38,017 nucleotides of DNA from Gonium pectorale (Eukaryota; Chlorophyta; Chlorophyceae; Chlamydomonadales; Volvocaceae): the NCBI GenBank assembly GCA_001584585.1, contig LSYV01000009.1:53961-91977 (forward strand), in the 5' to 3' direction. Below the pieces are notes generated by a model that searched no databases, was not told where the DNA came from, and saw only the letters and a program-made list of their open reading frames with translations. Below are positions 9,727 to 20,600 of the stretch, one piece after another. Within the stretch, counting starts at the first letter, position 1. Each line of letters opens with the position of its first letter. Position numbers and translations under genes: made by a program.

Positions 9727-12603
9727 ATGATCCTGTTGCACATGTACCACTCCCGCGGCGCGGCCTTCGCCGCTTCCGCCGACGCTGCCGGCGGCCCGCG
9801 GCAGGCTCAACCACCGCCGCCACCGTCATCGGCTCAAACATCGCCGTCCGCCGCGGCGCCATCGTACGCCGGCTGTCCGCGTCGTGGTGCTATGCAGCTG
9901 ACGTGCTCCTCCCTGCCCTCGAGTTCATCACCATGAACACGAGGCACGTGGCGCACCTGGTGTTTGGAGCGTACTGCGTCCCCATGGCCGGCGGCCCGCG
10001 CGCCGACCTCCTGCCGCCGGCACAACCGGCGCTGCCCGGCGCACTTGCGCGGCGCGCCGACGCCCTGCTCGATTGCTTCCCCTGCGGCGGCGGCTACGCC
10101 GCACGCGTCCTTTACACGCTTCGCACCTGCGCCTTCGCCGACCCGTGGGTCAGGCTGCTCCTGTGCGACTACAGCAACTGCGCGCACGCCGCAGTGCACA
10201 TGCTGGCGCTGGCGGCGGCGCTGACCAGCCGGACAGCGTACGAGCGGTTCCGGAGCGCGGTGCTTATCACCACCGCCGTCTCACCGGCGCTGGCGGCGCT
10301 GGCGGCGGCGGCCCGGGCGCCGAGCGGCCTGCTGGCGCTCGGAGGAGCGACCTACGCTGGCCCATCGGCGCGCTTTCGGCTGGGCACAGTGGCGTACTAC
10401 GGCTGGAAGTCATTGATTGCGCTGCGGGTGGGTGTTCTCCGCAAGGGGGTCCGGCCGTTTGCATTGTCGCTGGTCGAGGAGGCTGCCCCCTGTCCGTGCG
10501 TTGATTGATGGGAGGAGGGAGGGGACAATGCGGGTTGGCAGTCCCTGCGGCGGCCGGGTGTTGTGCGGCGGCGGCGCAGCTTACGCGCATCAGAAGGCCG
10601 GGGCAGGGCCTTTTGTGCAGCAAAGGCGGCGCAGCGACAGCGCAGGAGCTGAGGTGCAGCCCAGTGAGGTCGAGCCGGCCGAATTAAAGGGGTCGGTGAA
10701 GAAGTAGCATCCACCGAACCGCGGGTCGGACGTGCCCAATCCAGCCTGAGTGCAAGGTACAAGCAATACACGCTTCCACCTTGTCCTGTCCCCTTCGTCG
10801 TTGCCTAATGCCTCATCTGCCGTCGCCTGTCTTTGCCAGTTACAGCGAGTCCCCTCCCTCCGCCCCCCATGGCTGCCCGACGACCGCATCTCCCCCTCCT
10901 CCACCAGCTGCCCTCGCGCGCCCAGCTGCTGGCCGGGCCCCTCACCTGGCTGCTCGTGCTGGCCGCATGCAACGCGGTGGGCCGCAGGCTGCGGGAGCCA
11001 GCGGACGACGGCCGCATGGCCGCGGCGGCAGCGGCGTTACCAGTTCCCGTTTGGTTCCCGGAGGCGTTGCTGCTCTTCCCCGTGATTGCAGCGTTGCCGT
11101 ACGCAGTTGGGGTGCTCAGAGACCGCCGCCTGGTGGCAACAACCGGCGGTCAGCACCGCCGGATACCGGTACCCGCCCGGCCGGGTGTGGTCTCCGGCCG
11201 CACCGGCCGCGGCCACGCCGGCGCCGGCACCGACGGCGCTGCGGGCTTGGCCGCCGGCGCCGCTGGCCCACAACCGCAGCCTGCCCCTCAGCTGCCTGCG
11301 CCTCCGCCGCTTCTGTACGGAAGCCCTCGCTCTACTACAGTCGTTTGCGCCAAGATGGCCCCGGGTTGCAGCTATGATCTGGCGGCGCCGCGCGTCCAGG
11401 AGGCGGCCGTCACCGCCGCCCTCCGTTTCCGGTTCGGCCCCGGCGCTGGCGCTGGCGCCGACGGCGCACCGAATGCCGGTAGCTCCTGCTGCCCTCTGGC
11501 AGTATCAGCATCGGCGTCCGCAGCGGCAGCCCCGGAAGGGCAGGTGTCGCAATCGGGCTCAATAGCCCCGCAGCGGCGCGCAGCAGGCGCGGCGACGCAC
11601 CCCTCGAGGTGGTCTCCGTCGCCTGTGTGCCGGGCTGCGTGCAGCTGCTGATGGTGCTGCAGACCCCGGCGGCGGCGGCCCATGGTGCCGACGGTGGTGG
11701 CGAGGAAGAGGGTCAGGAGGGGGCGGAGTTCAGCCTACGCAGCTGGCAGCAGGCATCTCTGCGGGTCGTTGAGCTGCAAGTGCCGCCGCTGCTGCCGCTG
11801 CAATCGGCGGACGGTGCAGCCGCCACCGACGACGATTGGGCCACAAGCGCCGGTTCATTAGGCGTCATTGCCGAGTCGCTGGAATGCAGCCTATTGACGT
11901 TCCTGGAGGAGTCTGCCACGACCGCCGGGGCTGGGCACGCACAGGCCGCCTAAGGCGCCGCATCGGCCGTCAGGCTGTGCGGCCGGCTGCCGAACGCGGC
12001 CGTCTGGCCCCCCGCCCTAATCGCCATGCCGCGATTGCCGCCACCGCCGCCCAGCACCGCGCGCCCGGAGTCCTGCCCCGCCACAGGTCCACCCGCGGTG
12101 GCCTCTGAAGCGGCGGTGCCGCTGCTGCTGCTGGTTCCTAGCTACGCGCTGCGGGGCCTGCGAGGCGTGTGGTGCGTCATGGTGGCGGCGGGCGCCGCCG
12201 CAGGGGCGCCGTCGTCGGAATCGTCTGGCCAGCAGCCTCAGCCGGAGGCGTCGGTGCTGCTAGATGAGGAGGTGGGCATGGGGCCCGCAGCCACCAGCGC
12301 CGCGGTCGAAGCCGATGCGTCGTCGCCGCAGGCCATACGGCAAGGGCGACGGCGGCCGGCCGCCAGAAGCGCTTCAGGCGTCCCTCACTGTCTATGCGCT
12401 GAGCAACCTGACAATCTCCGTCGTGACGGACGTACAGATGTGACGCCGCTGCGTGCGGGCGCGGGCCGCCGCCGCCGCTGCTGCTACTGCTGCTGCCGCT
12501 GCCTCCGGAGGTAGCAGCTCCGGGTCCACCGACGGCGCGGCAGGGAAGCCGGTGCGAGCGGCGGGCGGGCAAGGCTCGTAGGCGCAGCCGTAAGGCCGTC
12601 TGA
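9727..12603 (+). pseudogene. Copy 2 of the membrane protein family, internally deleted and frameshifted
   Basis: Exon A (9727-10427) and exon B (from 10908) match copies 1 and 3, including the MIL start and the CTGCGG|GTGGGTG donor. The frame is broken by a 1-nt loss near 9873-9884 (before WCYAADVLLPALEF), a 1-nt loss near 11600, an in-frame TAA at 11951 and a net 4-nt gain near 12331-12349. At 12391/12392 exon B runs straight into the middle of exon E (YALSNL...), so the rest of B, all of C and D and the start of E are missing, about 2.7 kb relative to copy 3. A TGA at 12441 follows the fusion. The old stop position is at 12601. No spliced product comparable to copies 1 or 3 can be made. Confidence 0.9.
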
Positions 12604-13166
12604 TGTTTCGCCTGCCGGCCCCGAGCTGACGGCCGTGGCTTTACTGATGCCGGCTTGGGAGTGGATAGGCACCCCGTCCGATTGTGACCGGACACTTTTA
12701 GTTTTCTTCATGACGACACGTGATGAGTACACCGCGTACACGTGATGGCATGTTGTTCCGCCTGACTCGAGGAGAGTTGCAGGCGGCTCAGGGGGCTGGA
12801 CGAGTTGCATTCAAACATGGACGACGTGTTGGCGGCTCGGATCGCTCGATTGGATGAGCCCATGGCGACACCCCAACCGCCCTGTTGCGGGCGCGCTTTC
12901 GTGCGATGCCGGGCTGCTGTCGCAGGTGCTGTACTAGTGGCGTACTAATGCCTACGCCGTACGCCGTATATGTTGACGTGCACATAATGAGCCGGGCTTG
13001 CCCAGAGCTCCTGTACCTACCCGCACCTGCTTTCAGTCGCATGTCTGCTTGTGGTGGCGAAAGTGCAAGCGAAAGGACACGGTTTTTTATGCGTGCCAGG
13101 CGTACCTTGATTCGGTTTCCTTGGAAGAATCCCGTGCGCAAGTGATGTGCCAACAGGCAGGTCGTG

Positions 13167-13205
13167 AACAGGAAAACAGGAAAAACAGGAAAAACAGGAA
13201 AAAGG
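13167..13205. repeat. AACAGGAAA tandem repeat
   Basis: Four tandem units of 9-10 bp. AT-rich compared with its surroundings. Confidence 0.85.
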
Positions 13206-13379
13206 ATCTGACGCCCTCGCTCAGCGTCTAATTGGCCGTGCATCGCGTGCTGTCTTGCGGTGTAGGCTGTATCGTGTGCTATAGGCTGTTTACGGTGACT
13301 TAGCCTGCACGCTGTACTGTTACGGAGTTATGGTGCGTGTGTAGGCTGTATCCCGTGACACTGACCGTGCGTGCGTGCA

Positions 13380-13395
13380 TGTGTGTGTGTGTGTG
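13380..13395. repeat. TG dinucleotide microsatellite
   Basis: About eight tandem TG units. Confidence 0.85.
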
Positions 13396-13659
13396 CGCAC
13401 GGCGAGGGCGTTCCTTGCCTCGCTCCCTGTGGTGTCACGGCGGCCTGCTGGCCGACCACGGACCGCGTTGCTTTTACTGGCGCTGCGTTGTGTTTGGCAT
13501 AATGAGCTCGGCAGTGCGTGTAACCTCCTGCACAACAGGACACATGCACGTCCAAGGCTCCCAAGGCATCGTCTCCGTCAACGCCGCCGGCAACGCCTCC
13601 GACGCCGGATGGACGAGGAGGGTAGGGCGAGCGGACCCAACCGCTGGGATGAAAACCGA

Positions 13660-13682
13660 CCAGCCAGCCAGCCAGCCAGCCT
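13660..13682. repeat. CCAG/CAGC tetranucleotide repeat
   Basis: About six tandem CAGC units. The matching place in the other duplicated block (24310) has only two, so the array expanded after duplication. Confidence 0.75.
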
Positions 13683-15479
13683 CTGTCTTAAACTGCCAGA
13701 ACTGATGCTTCATAGGCCACCCAGTTCACCGCCTGTGTGGCACAGGCACGCAAACTTTGCACCTGGCAGATGCACCGCCCCAAAACGTCTGGACCGGCCC
13801 ATGGGTCAGTGACCACGGGTCGGAACCGCCGTGCTGCCAGCATTGGCCACCACACTTTGCGGACCCGCAGCTTTCTGCGAACACAAGGCAGCAGAAACAG
13901 GTGCCGGGCGACAGGTTTGTGCAAGGATCAGGCACGAGCAGCCAGCAACACCGTGTCGTTTCTGGACCGGGACAAGACACAGTCTTATGGCAACCGGGAC
14001 GGCCACTCGGCGCCTCGTCGAGCGGGCTGGTTGCAACTGGATCTAGCAGCCGTTGGTCGCCGATGGACCGGTGACGTCCGGCAGCCCATAGGGGAACACA
14101 CACGGGTCCCATGCAGGCAGCCGTCGAACGGCGGCCATATTGTGCGGCGGTCCTCACGGGGCAGGAGGGCCCGCCTCGTACCCGCTTGACACCTTCGTTT
14201 GGCCCCCCTCCCCCTCCTCCTCCTCCTGTGCCGAACCGCCCTACTGCACTGGTACCGCATATATCCATCAGGGTGGCTTCCCCACTCTTTGCAGCATGCC
14301 CAAACATTTTTTGACTGGCTTGGTTTTGGTGTCGGTCCCGTTTACCGTACCACGAAGCACGTATGTGCATGCCCATGTAGGGCTATGCGCGTGACGCTAA
14401 TCGGGCACGTCATTGACGGCATGTCAGGGCTGATATTATATAAAAAAAAAGGGCTGCTTGCTGCTTACGCGCCCCCTTACCGGCAAGAGATGGCAGCAAG
14501 GACAGCCGCAAGGCTGCGCCCGACGCGCCTGGTATCCCCTGTATTGCCGTGAAACGCGCCTGTATGTTGCAAGGTGCCCTCAAGCGCCGCCACTGCACCG
14601 AGTGGGCAGCGGACACGGGGCTAGGCTGCAGCTGGTTTTCGATGCGTTTTAGTAGAACGTGACTGGATCCCAGTCTGTCCTTGATCTACGGAAGTCAGGA
14701 AGTCCATAGCACCGACACCGACACCCACCTTTGAGTGTTCCTTTACACGCACGCGCGTTTCCCCACGTAGGCGTGACGGAGTAGTGCAGAAAACAGGTCG
14801 GAGCTTAGCTAGAGAAGGGATACTGGGTGTGCTACATGCAACCCTGGTCTGTGAGGTACGAGCTGTCGGCTGCGGAAGGTTGGATCCCGGTTTACTGGTT
14901 TCGCCCACTGCCCTGACAAAGGCAATCAATCACCAGGTACCGGTGGTACCCAAGCACTCAGTATGTTCCTCGCACGCGCACAGCCCTGCAAAGTACCACG
15001 TCAAACAGCACCTATGGGTTTTGGTCCCCGGAAAGGGGCCCCCGGCCCCGGAAAACCCGCGGCAACACCTCAACTCCTCCTCGGTTGCCAACCGGTGTAC
15101 GCGTTAATATACTCCTGCCCTTTGGTGTCATGGTGTGTCCTAGCCTCCCCCACATCGTATCAACAATCTGCCTGCCTCCGAGCACGCGAAAATGGTTCGA
15201 CCTCTCCGTCATTTCTCGACCCAAATTCTTCCCGATGCCCGGGGATTTCCCCTCAGCCCGGCAGCGGCCCCGCGAAAGGAAGGGAATGTGCCCCCCGCCC
15301 ACCCCGCGCCGCCCCTCAGCGCGCCGCACACTGCGGCCCCGCGGGCCCGCCCCAGTCAGATCTCCCAATCGGGCCGCATGATGTGCCTGTCAGCGCCGCT
15401 CACACAGAGCACCGTCCCTCAAGGCGCCGCCAGACGTGTCCCGCGGGTCTGTCCCCCCTCCCCCAGCGGAACTAGTAAG

Positions 15480-15924
15480 CTACTTGGACGCATTGGCCGC
15501 CAGCAGCGCCTGCAGCTGGCCAGCCCACTGGCTAAGTGTCCCCCGCAGCCGCTGCGTGAGCTCCAGGTCGTGAGGCGCTGCAGATCTGCCACCGCCGCAA
15601 CGACCCACGGGTCATGTAGATCACAGTCGAATGGAACACATTGTCCGGAGCGCGACCGCGTTCATCCCTCAATCACGCGTTTTGGGAAGCTGCGCCGCTA
15701 GTTGCTGGAGGCCTGTGGCCCTCCCCGCCCCTCCAGGCTTTCCCCCCTGGCCTTACACACACCTGCTTCGGCAGACCCTGCCATACTGCGTCTTGAGCGC
15801 GCGCACTGCTTCCGCCTGCGTCCGCACCGCCTCCTGCAGCCCCGCCACCGCCTCCTGCAGCCCTGCCACCGCCTCCTGCAGCACCGCCACCGCCTCCTGC
15901 AGCCCTGCCACCGCCACCTGCAGC
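15480..15924 (-). pseudogene. 3' fragment of a MEKHLA/WHEP-like gene, broken duplicate
   Basis: This region matches the last two exons of the intact gene at 25130-27698. The final-exon part (15614-15480) reads DPWVVAAVADLQRL, then shifts frame through a 4-nt loss, then reads DLELTQRLRGTLSQWAGQL and ends in TAG at 15480. The splice acceptor in front of it is changed from CTACAG to CTACAT. The penultimate-exon part (15924-15763) carries LQEAVRTQAEAVRALKTQ with a 5-nt gain before the GTGTGTG donor. Upstream exons, including the domain core, are missing. It lies convergent to pseudogene copy 2, exactly as the intact gene lies to copy 3. Confidence 0.85.
15828..15924 (-). repeat. 21-bp minisatellite encoding heptads
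   Basis: Nearly five tandem 21-bp units (CGCCTCCTGCAGCCCCGCCAC and variants). On the minus strand each encodes the heptad LQEAVAG or a close variant. The intact homologue has one such heptad (AVAGLQDAVRA) at this place, so the array grew inside the duplicated, broken gene. Confidence 0.85.
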
Positions 15925-15989
15925 CCCGTCATCTGTATCCATCTGTATCACGCCAGGCACGGCTTCTATGATCCGCTCCAAGCCCTGGC

Positions 15990-16054
15990 ACCGGTTGGCG
16001 GCGGCGGGCCTTTTGAAAGGAAGCTGCTGGGGCCGGCTCTGGTTGGTCCGTCTT
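15990..16054 (+). repeat. Dispersed repeat R1, copy 2
   Basis: Matches 8826-8891 (see that entry). It sits just upstream of a copy of repeat R2, so both may be parts of one larger element. Confidence 0.7.
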
Positions 16055-16142
16055 GGGGCCCAAAACGCCGCAGTCAACCGCAATGGCAGTGTACCGTTGG
16101 GTGTTCATGCGTAAGGGCAGCGGGCCGCCCGGCATCGCTCTG

Positions 16143-16265
16143 CGTATGGGATACAGGTACAGGCTACAGGCTCCCCAGAGCCGCCAGAGGGGCTGCAGGC
16201 CACACGATGCGATTGGCTCCCGACCCGCCATAGCGGAGTCCGTGAAACACCCGTTGTCTTAGCCG
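16143..16265 (+). repeat. Dispersed repeat R2, copy 1
   Basis: About 120 bases match 36098-36226 in the same orientation. Shared blocks include ACAGGCTCCCCAG, GGGGCTGCAGGCCACACGA, CTCCCGACCCGCCATAG and GAAACACCC. The copy here has a 9-base insert after the first block. This is a probable short transposable-element fragment (MITE- or SINE-like); no coding capacity was seen. Confidence 0.8.
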
Positions 16266-16460
16266 TGAGGCCCAGAACACGAAACACAAAGAGCGCAACG
16301 TGACACAGACACCTTGGTGCTGTGAGGACACGTATGCAACCTTGGCAATTGCAGAAGTGAACCTGAGCGGTTCGTGGGTTTAGTGTGTGTAATTCTGAGA
16401 GAAACCACCCGTACGACAACAACCGTATGCGTATGCTCCTCAGGGCCGAAGCCCTACGCC

Positions 16461-17443
16461 CTATCCAAAGTGCCCAAAATCGTACAGCATCCAGCCCCCG
16501 GACTCCATATACTCAATCTCCACGCCCTTCCGCCACCGAAGGGACAGACCCTTCCCATGCAACTCGTCGAACTTGCCCTGGCGCGCTTTGCGAAGTGCGC
16601 AGCCAAGCACGGTCAGGTAGGGGGCCACCACCACGCCCCCCGTGCGCCTGATGGCCTTGGCATCCGAAAGGAACATGTTGCGCTGGGACGGCGTCACAGC
16701 CACCACCACGTTCCAGTCGGACCGGCCTCTCCTGCTGCCACCCGCCCGACATGCCTGGTCGTCCCGTCCGCTGGTAGAAGGCCCCCCTATGGCCGAGAAC
16801 TCACTCCGCTTCAACTTCTCTAGCATCGTCCCAGTGACGTGCTTTAGCACCACGTGTCCATCATCAACGACCGGCAAGCCATGCACGTGGGCAAGGAAGG
16901 GAGACCCCGCAACAGCAAGCCATACGCGTGGGCTAGGTGCCCCTCGTCGTTGCAATAATCCCCTGCCTCCCAATGCTTCCGCCGCCCGCCTTCGACGTAA
17001 GCATGGAGCGCGTGCCCACATCTCGTATACTCGGGCACGGCTGGCCTGCTGCTTCTACCTGAGATGACAACTGTTCTGACCCACAGGTCAGAAAAACTTG
17101 GTTGCTTGTACGCCACACTTATAAAACCATCTGCATCTCCAAATGCTACACGACAAGCTCGATATCTTTGCTCGCAGGCTGCGTTCCGTCGGAGAAGTAA
17201 GCGATCGGTAACCTCACGTATCCATCCCCTGGCAGCCCCGGCGTTTGTCTGGATGCTATCCTGCGTGTGACGGGTCCGTCTGGCGCCCAGCAGGCCGCCG
17301 CGAGCCACAGAGCCCGCGGCCCGTCTGCTCGTGCCCGCCATGCCCTGTACTCGGCGCCCTGCTGGAAACATCACACCCCCGGGTTTGCAAGTCCGTAGAG
17401 ATTGCCTTCCCCGTTTCTGGTTCTTTTTTTTACACGCGGGCAA
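16461..17443 (-). other. Possible degenerate coding remnant
   Basis: Two overlapping minus-strand frames look less random than their surroundings. The upstream one (about 17250-16930) contains FSDLWVRTVVISG, which resembles the DPWVR block of exon A in the membrane protein family (copy 1: FADPWVRIAL); the underlying DNA CTGACC..TGGGTCAGAA is also alike. The downstream one (16918-16461) gives a continuous ~150-residue frame including NVVVAVTPSQRNMFL and SLRWRKGVEIEYMESGGW. No frame-consistent splice pair joining them was identified and no domain was recognised. It may be a decayed gene, a transposon remnant or chance. Confidence 0.25.
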
Positions 17444-17697
17444 AATGGCGGTTGCGCTGCATGACCGACCTGCAGCAACCCATATACTTTTTCCGGTAAT
17501 CGGTTATGCGCGCCCTGTCATTGTCATGAGCGTACATGTCAAATTACAAAACTGCCTGGCCTGCCGGCGGGACTTGAATGTCTCTTTTGGTTTCCAGTGC
17601 AGCGAACACGCAAGCGAGCAGGCGGCGCCGACTCAGCGTCGCCACTTTACACACGTTACAAATGCTGAGCAGCCTCGCCTAATTGACACTGGCCAGA

Positions 17698-20600
17698 ATG
17701 ATCCTGACTCACCGGCTCGCCTCCCGCAGCGAGGCGTTCGCCGACGCGGCAGCCGGCTGGCAGCACGCGAATCAGCCTCCATCGCCACCGCAACAAACTC
17801 CATCGTCCTCGCCCTCACCCTCGCCATCGCCACCGCCACCGCCACAAACGCCATCGCCCGCACCCCCACCGTCGCCATTGCCATCGCCATCGTCATCGTC
17901 CCCTCCGGCATCATCCTTCGCCGGCCGGCTCGCGCCGTGGTGCTACACAGCCGACATCCTCCTGCTGACCCTCGAACTCCTCGTCGTGAACATCATGCAT
18001 GCCGCAAACCTGGTGTTTGTAGCACGCTGCGTCCCTATTGCAGGCGGCCCGCGCGCCGATCTGCTGCCGCCGGCGCGACCGGCGCTGCCCGCGGCCCTCG
18101 CGCGGCGCGCCAGCGCCCTGCTCGGCCACTTTCCCTGCGACGCGGCCCGCGCCGGGCACGCCCTGTACCCGCTGCGCGCAGCCGGGGCCCTCACCGACCC
18201 GTGGGTCAGGCTCTCCCTCAGCGACTACGGCAGATTCGTCCACGCCGCCGTGCACATGCTGGCGCTTGGGCTGGCGCTGACCAGCCGCGGCACGTACGAA
18301 CGGTTCCGGAGCGTGGTGCTGCTCGCCACCGTCCTCGCGCCGGCGCTCGCGTCTCTGGCGGCGACGGCCTGGGTGCCGAGCGGCCTGTTGGCGCTCGGCA
18401 GCGCAGCCTACCTGGGCCCGTCGGCGCGCCGACGGCTGGGGACCGTGGCGTACTACGCTTGGAAAAACATGGTTGCGCTGCGGGTGGGTGCGCGGCGCGG
18501 GGCCCGGCGGGGGGTCGTGTGTGGCGTTGCGCTGTGAGCGTATTTTGGGGGGGGGGCTGCCTCTGTCTGGCGGCCCGTGTGCGCCTGGGCGCAACTCGGG
18601 GGCGGGCCTCCGCTGCGGCGTCGTGCGTTGGGCGCGGACGGCAAGGGAGGTGCGCAGCAGATTGCGGCTCGGAAAGGCGGAAAGGGAGTCGTGGCGCAGT
18701 TCCCGTGAAGGCCACAGTGGCTGAGTCGGCCGTGACACGGGCCCAATCGAACCGCGGGTCGGTGATGAATGATGCCACAAGGCGCCGCCAAGGCAAGCCA
18801 GGCACGCCGTCGTCGCAATTGTATTTTCGCCTTGTTTACCGTCGCCCTTTTATTGGTCTTGAGCGCGAACCCGCCCTCCCGGTGCCTGTACACCGCCGTA
18901 ACGCGCCCTGCTTGAACCCTCCCTTCTCCTGAGTACGGACCGTACCCCTATCTCTATCTCGCCCGCGTCCACCCCCGCCCCGCCCCGCCCTCCTCCACCA
19001 GCTGCCCTCGCGCGTCCAGCTGCTGGCCGGGCCCCTCACCTGGCTGCTCGTGATGGCCGCATACAACGCGGTGGGCCGCAGGCTGCAGGAGCCAGAGAGC
19101 GACGACGCCGCGCCGACCGCGGAGGCCACGGCGGCGACGGCGACGGCATCAGGCCCCGTCCAGCTGCCAGAAGCGGTTCTGCTCTTCGCCGGCATAGCCG
19201 CGCTGCCGTACGCCGTCCGGGTCCTCTGGGATCGCCACACATTGGGCCGCCAGCGCGGCCGCACGGCGGGTGGCGGCGTCTCAAAAGTTCCCGTCTCCGG
19301 TCGCCGCACCAGTCGCATCGGCGCCGGCAGCGCCGATGCGGGAATGGCGGCCGCTGACCCACAGCAGCAGCTTCCGCCCGGTGCCCCTTCGCCGCTTCTG
19401 TACAAAAGCCCCCGCTCCACTACGGTCGTCTGCGCCAAGATGGCCCTGCCCCCGGGCTTCAGCTACGATGTGGCGGCATCGCGCATCCAGGAGGCGGCCG
19501 TCGCCGCCGCCCTCCGCTTCCGGCTCGGCCCCGGCGCCGCCGCTGCCGATGCCGACGCCGCTGCCGCCGACGACGCCGACGACGTACGCATTGCTGGTGG
19601 CTCTCGCGGCGATCAGGCATCAGCATCGGCATCGTCGGCAGCAGCAGCCCCGGCGGGGCCTTTGTTGCATTCGGGCCCAACAGCCCCGCAGCGGCGGGCA
19701 GCATGCGCGGCGACGCGCCCTCTCAAGGTGCTATCCGTCGCCTGTGTGCCGGGCTGCGTGCAGCTGCTGATGGTGCTGCAGACCTCGCCGGAGGTGGCCC
19801 GTGGCGCCGGCGGGCACGGTGGTGATGGCGAGGAGGAGGACAGTGAGGGGGCGGAGTTCAGTCTGCGCCGCTGGCAGCAGGCTTCTCGGCGGGGATGCGT
19901 TTGGGCCGTTGAACTGCACGTGCCACCGCTGCTGCCGCCGGTGGAGGCTTCGGCCGCCGTCGCTTGGGACTCAGGCGCCGCCTTGGACGTCGTCACGGAG
20001 TCCTTGAAGCGGAGCCTGCTGACGCTCCTTGAGGCAGCGGATGCCGCTTCCACGAACGGTATTGTGCACGCAGAGGCCCAAGGCCTTGCGGCGGCCTTCA
20101 GGCTGTGCGGCCCGCTGCCGGACGCAGCCGTCTGGCCGCCCGTACTGCCCATGCCGCCACCGCCACCCAGCAGCGCGCCCTCGCCCCAGACGGAGTCGGG
20201 CCCCGCCACAGAAGCACCCGCAGCGACCGCCGCGGGCGTGGCCTCTGAAGCGGTGGTGCCGCTGCTGCTGCTGGTTCCTAGCTACGCGCTGCGGGGCCTG
20301 CGAGGCGTGCGGTGCGTCGTGGTGGCGGCAGCGGGCGCCGCCGCAGGGGCGCCGTCGTCCGAGTCGTCTGGCCAGCAGCCTCAGCCGGAGGCGTCGGTGC
20401 TGCTAGATGAGGAGGTGGGCATGGGGCCCGCAGCCACCAGCGCCGCGGTCGAAGCCGATGCGTCGTCGCCGCAGCCAAACGACGACGACGGCGGCCGGCC
20501 GCTGGAAGCGCTCCAGGCGTCCCTCACTGTGGCGGCCATCAGGTGACGGGCGGAGTACGGCAACAGCGCACGTCGCGTCCGGACTCACCGATGTCGGGTC

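Larger units (their letters stand above)
12604..15479. other. Decayed 3' flank of copy 2, no intact gene
   Basis: This is the counterpart of the copy 3 - MEKHLA spacer (23481-25129). Matching landmarks in the same order include the GGCTTGGGAGTGGA..AGGCACC block (12653 and 23541), the GTATATGTTGAC/GATGAGCC block (12967 and 23880), and the CGCCGGATGGACG..CGACCAGCCAGCC block (13603 and 24251). The sequence between them has drifted. It also contains a TG run, an AACAGGAAA tandem repeat, a CCAG run and an A9 tract near 14443. No protein or tRNA gene was supported. Confidence 0.6.

Noticed and set aside
15011..15058. GC-rich imperfect palindrome GGTTTT...AAAACC
   Set aside because: Pairing is patchy compared with the two long hairpins; probably compositional.
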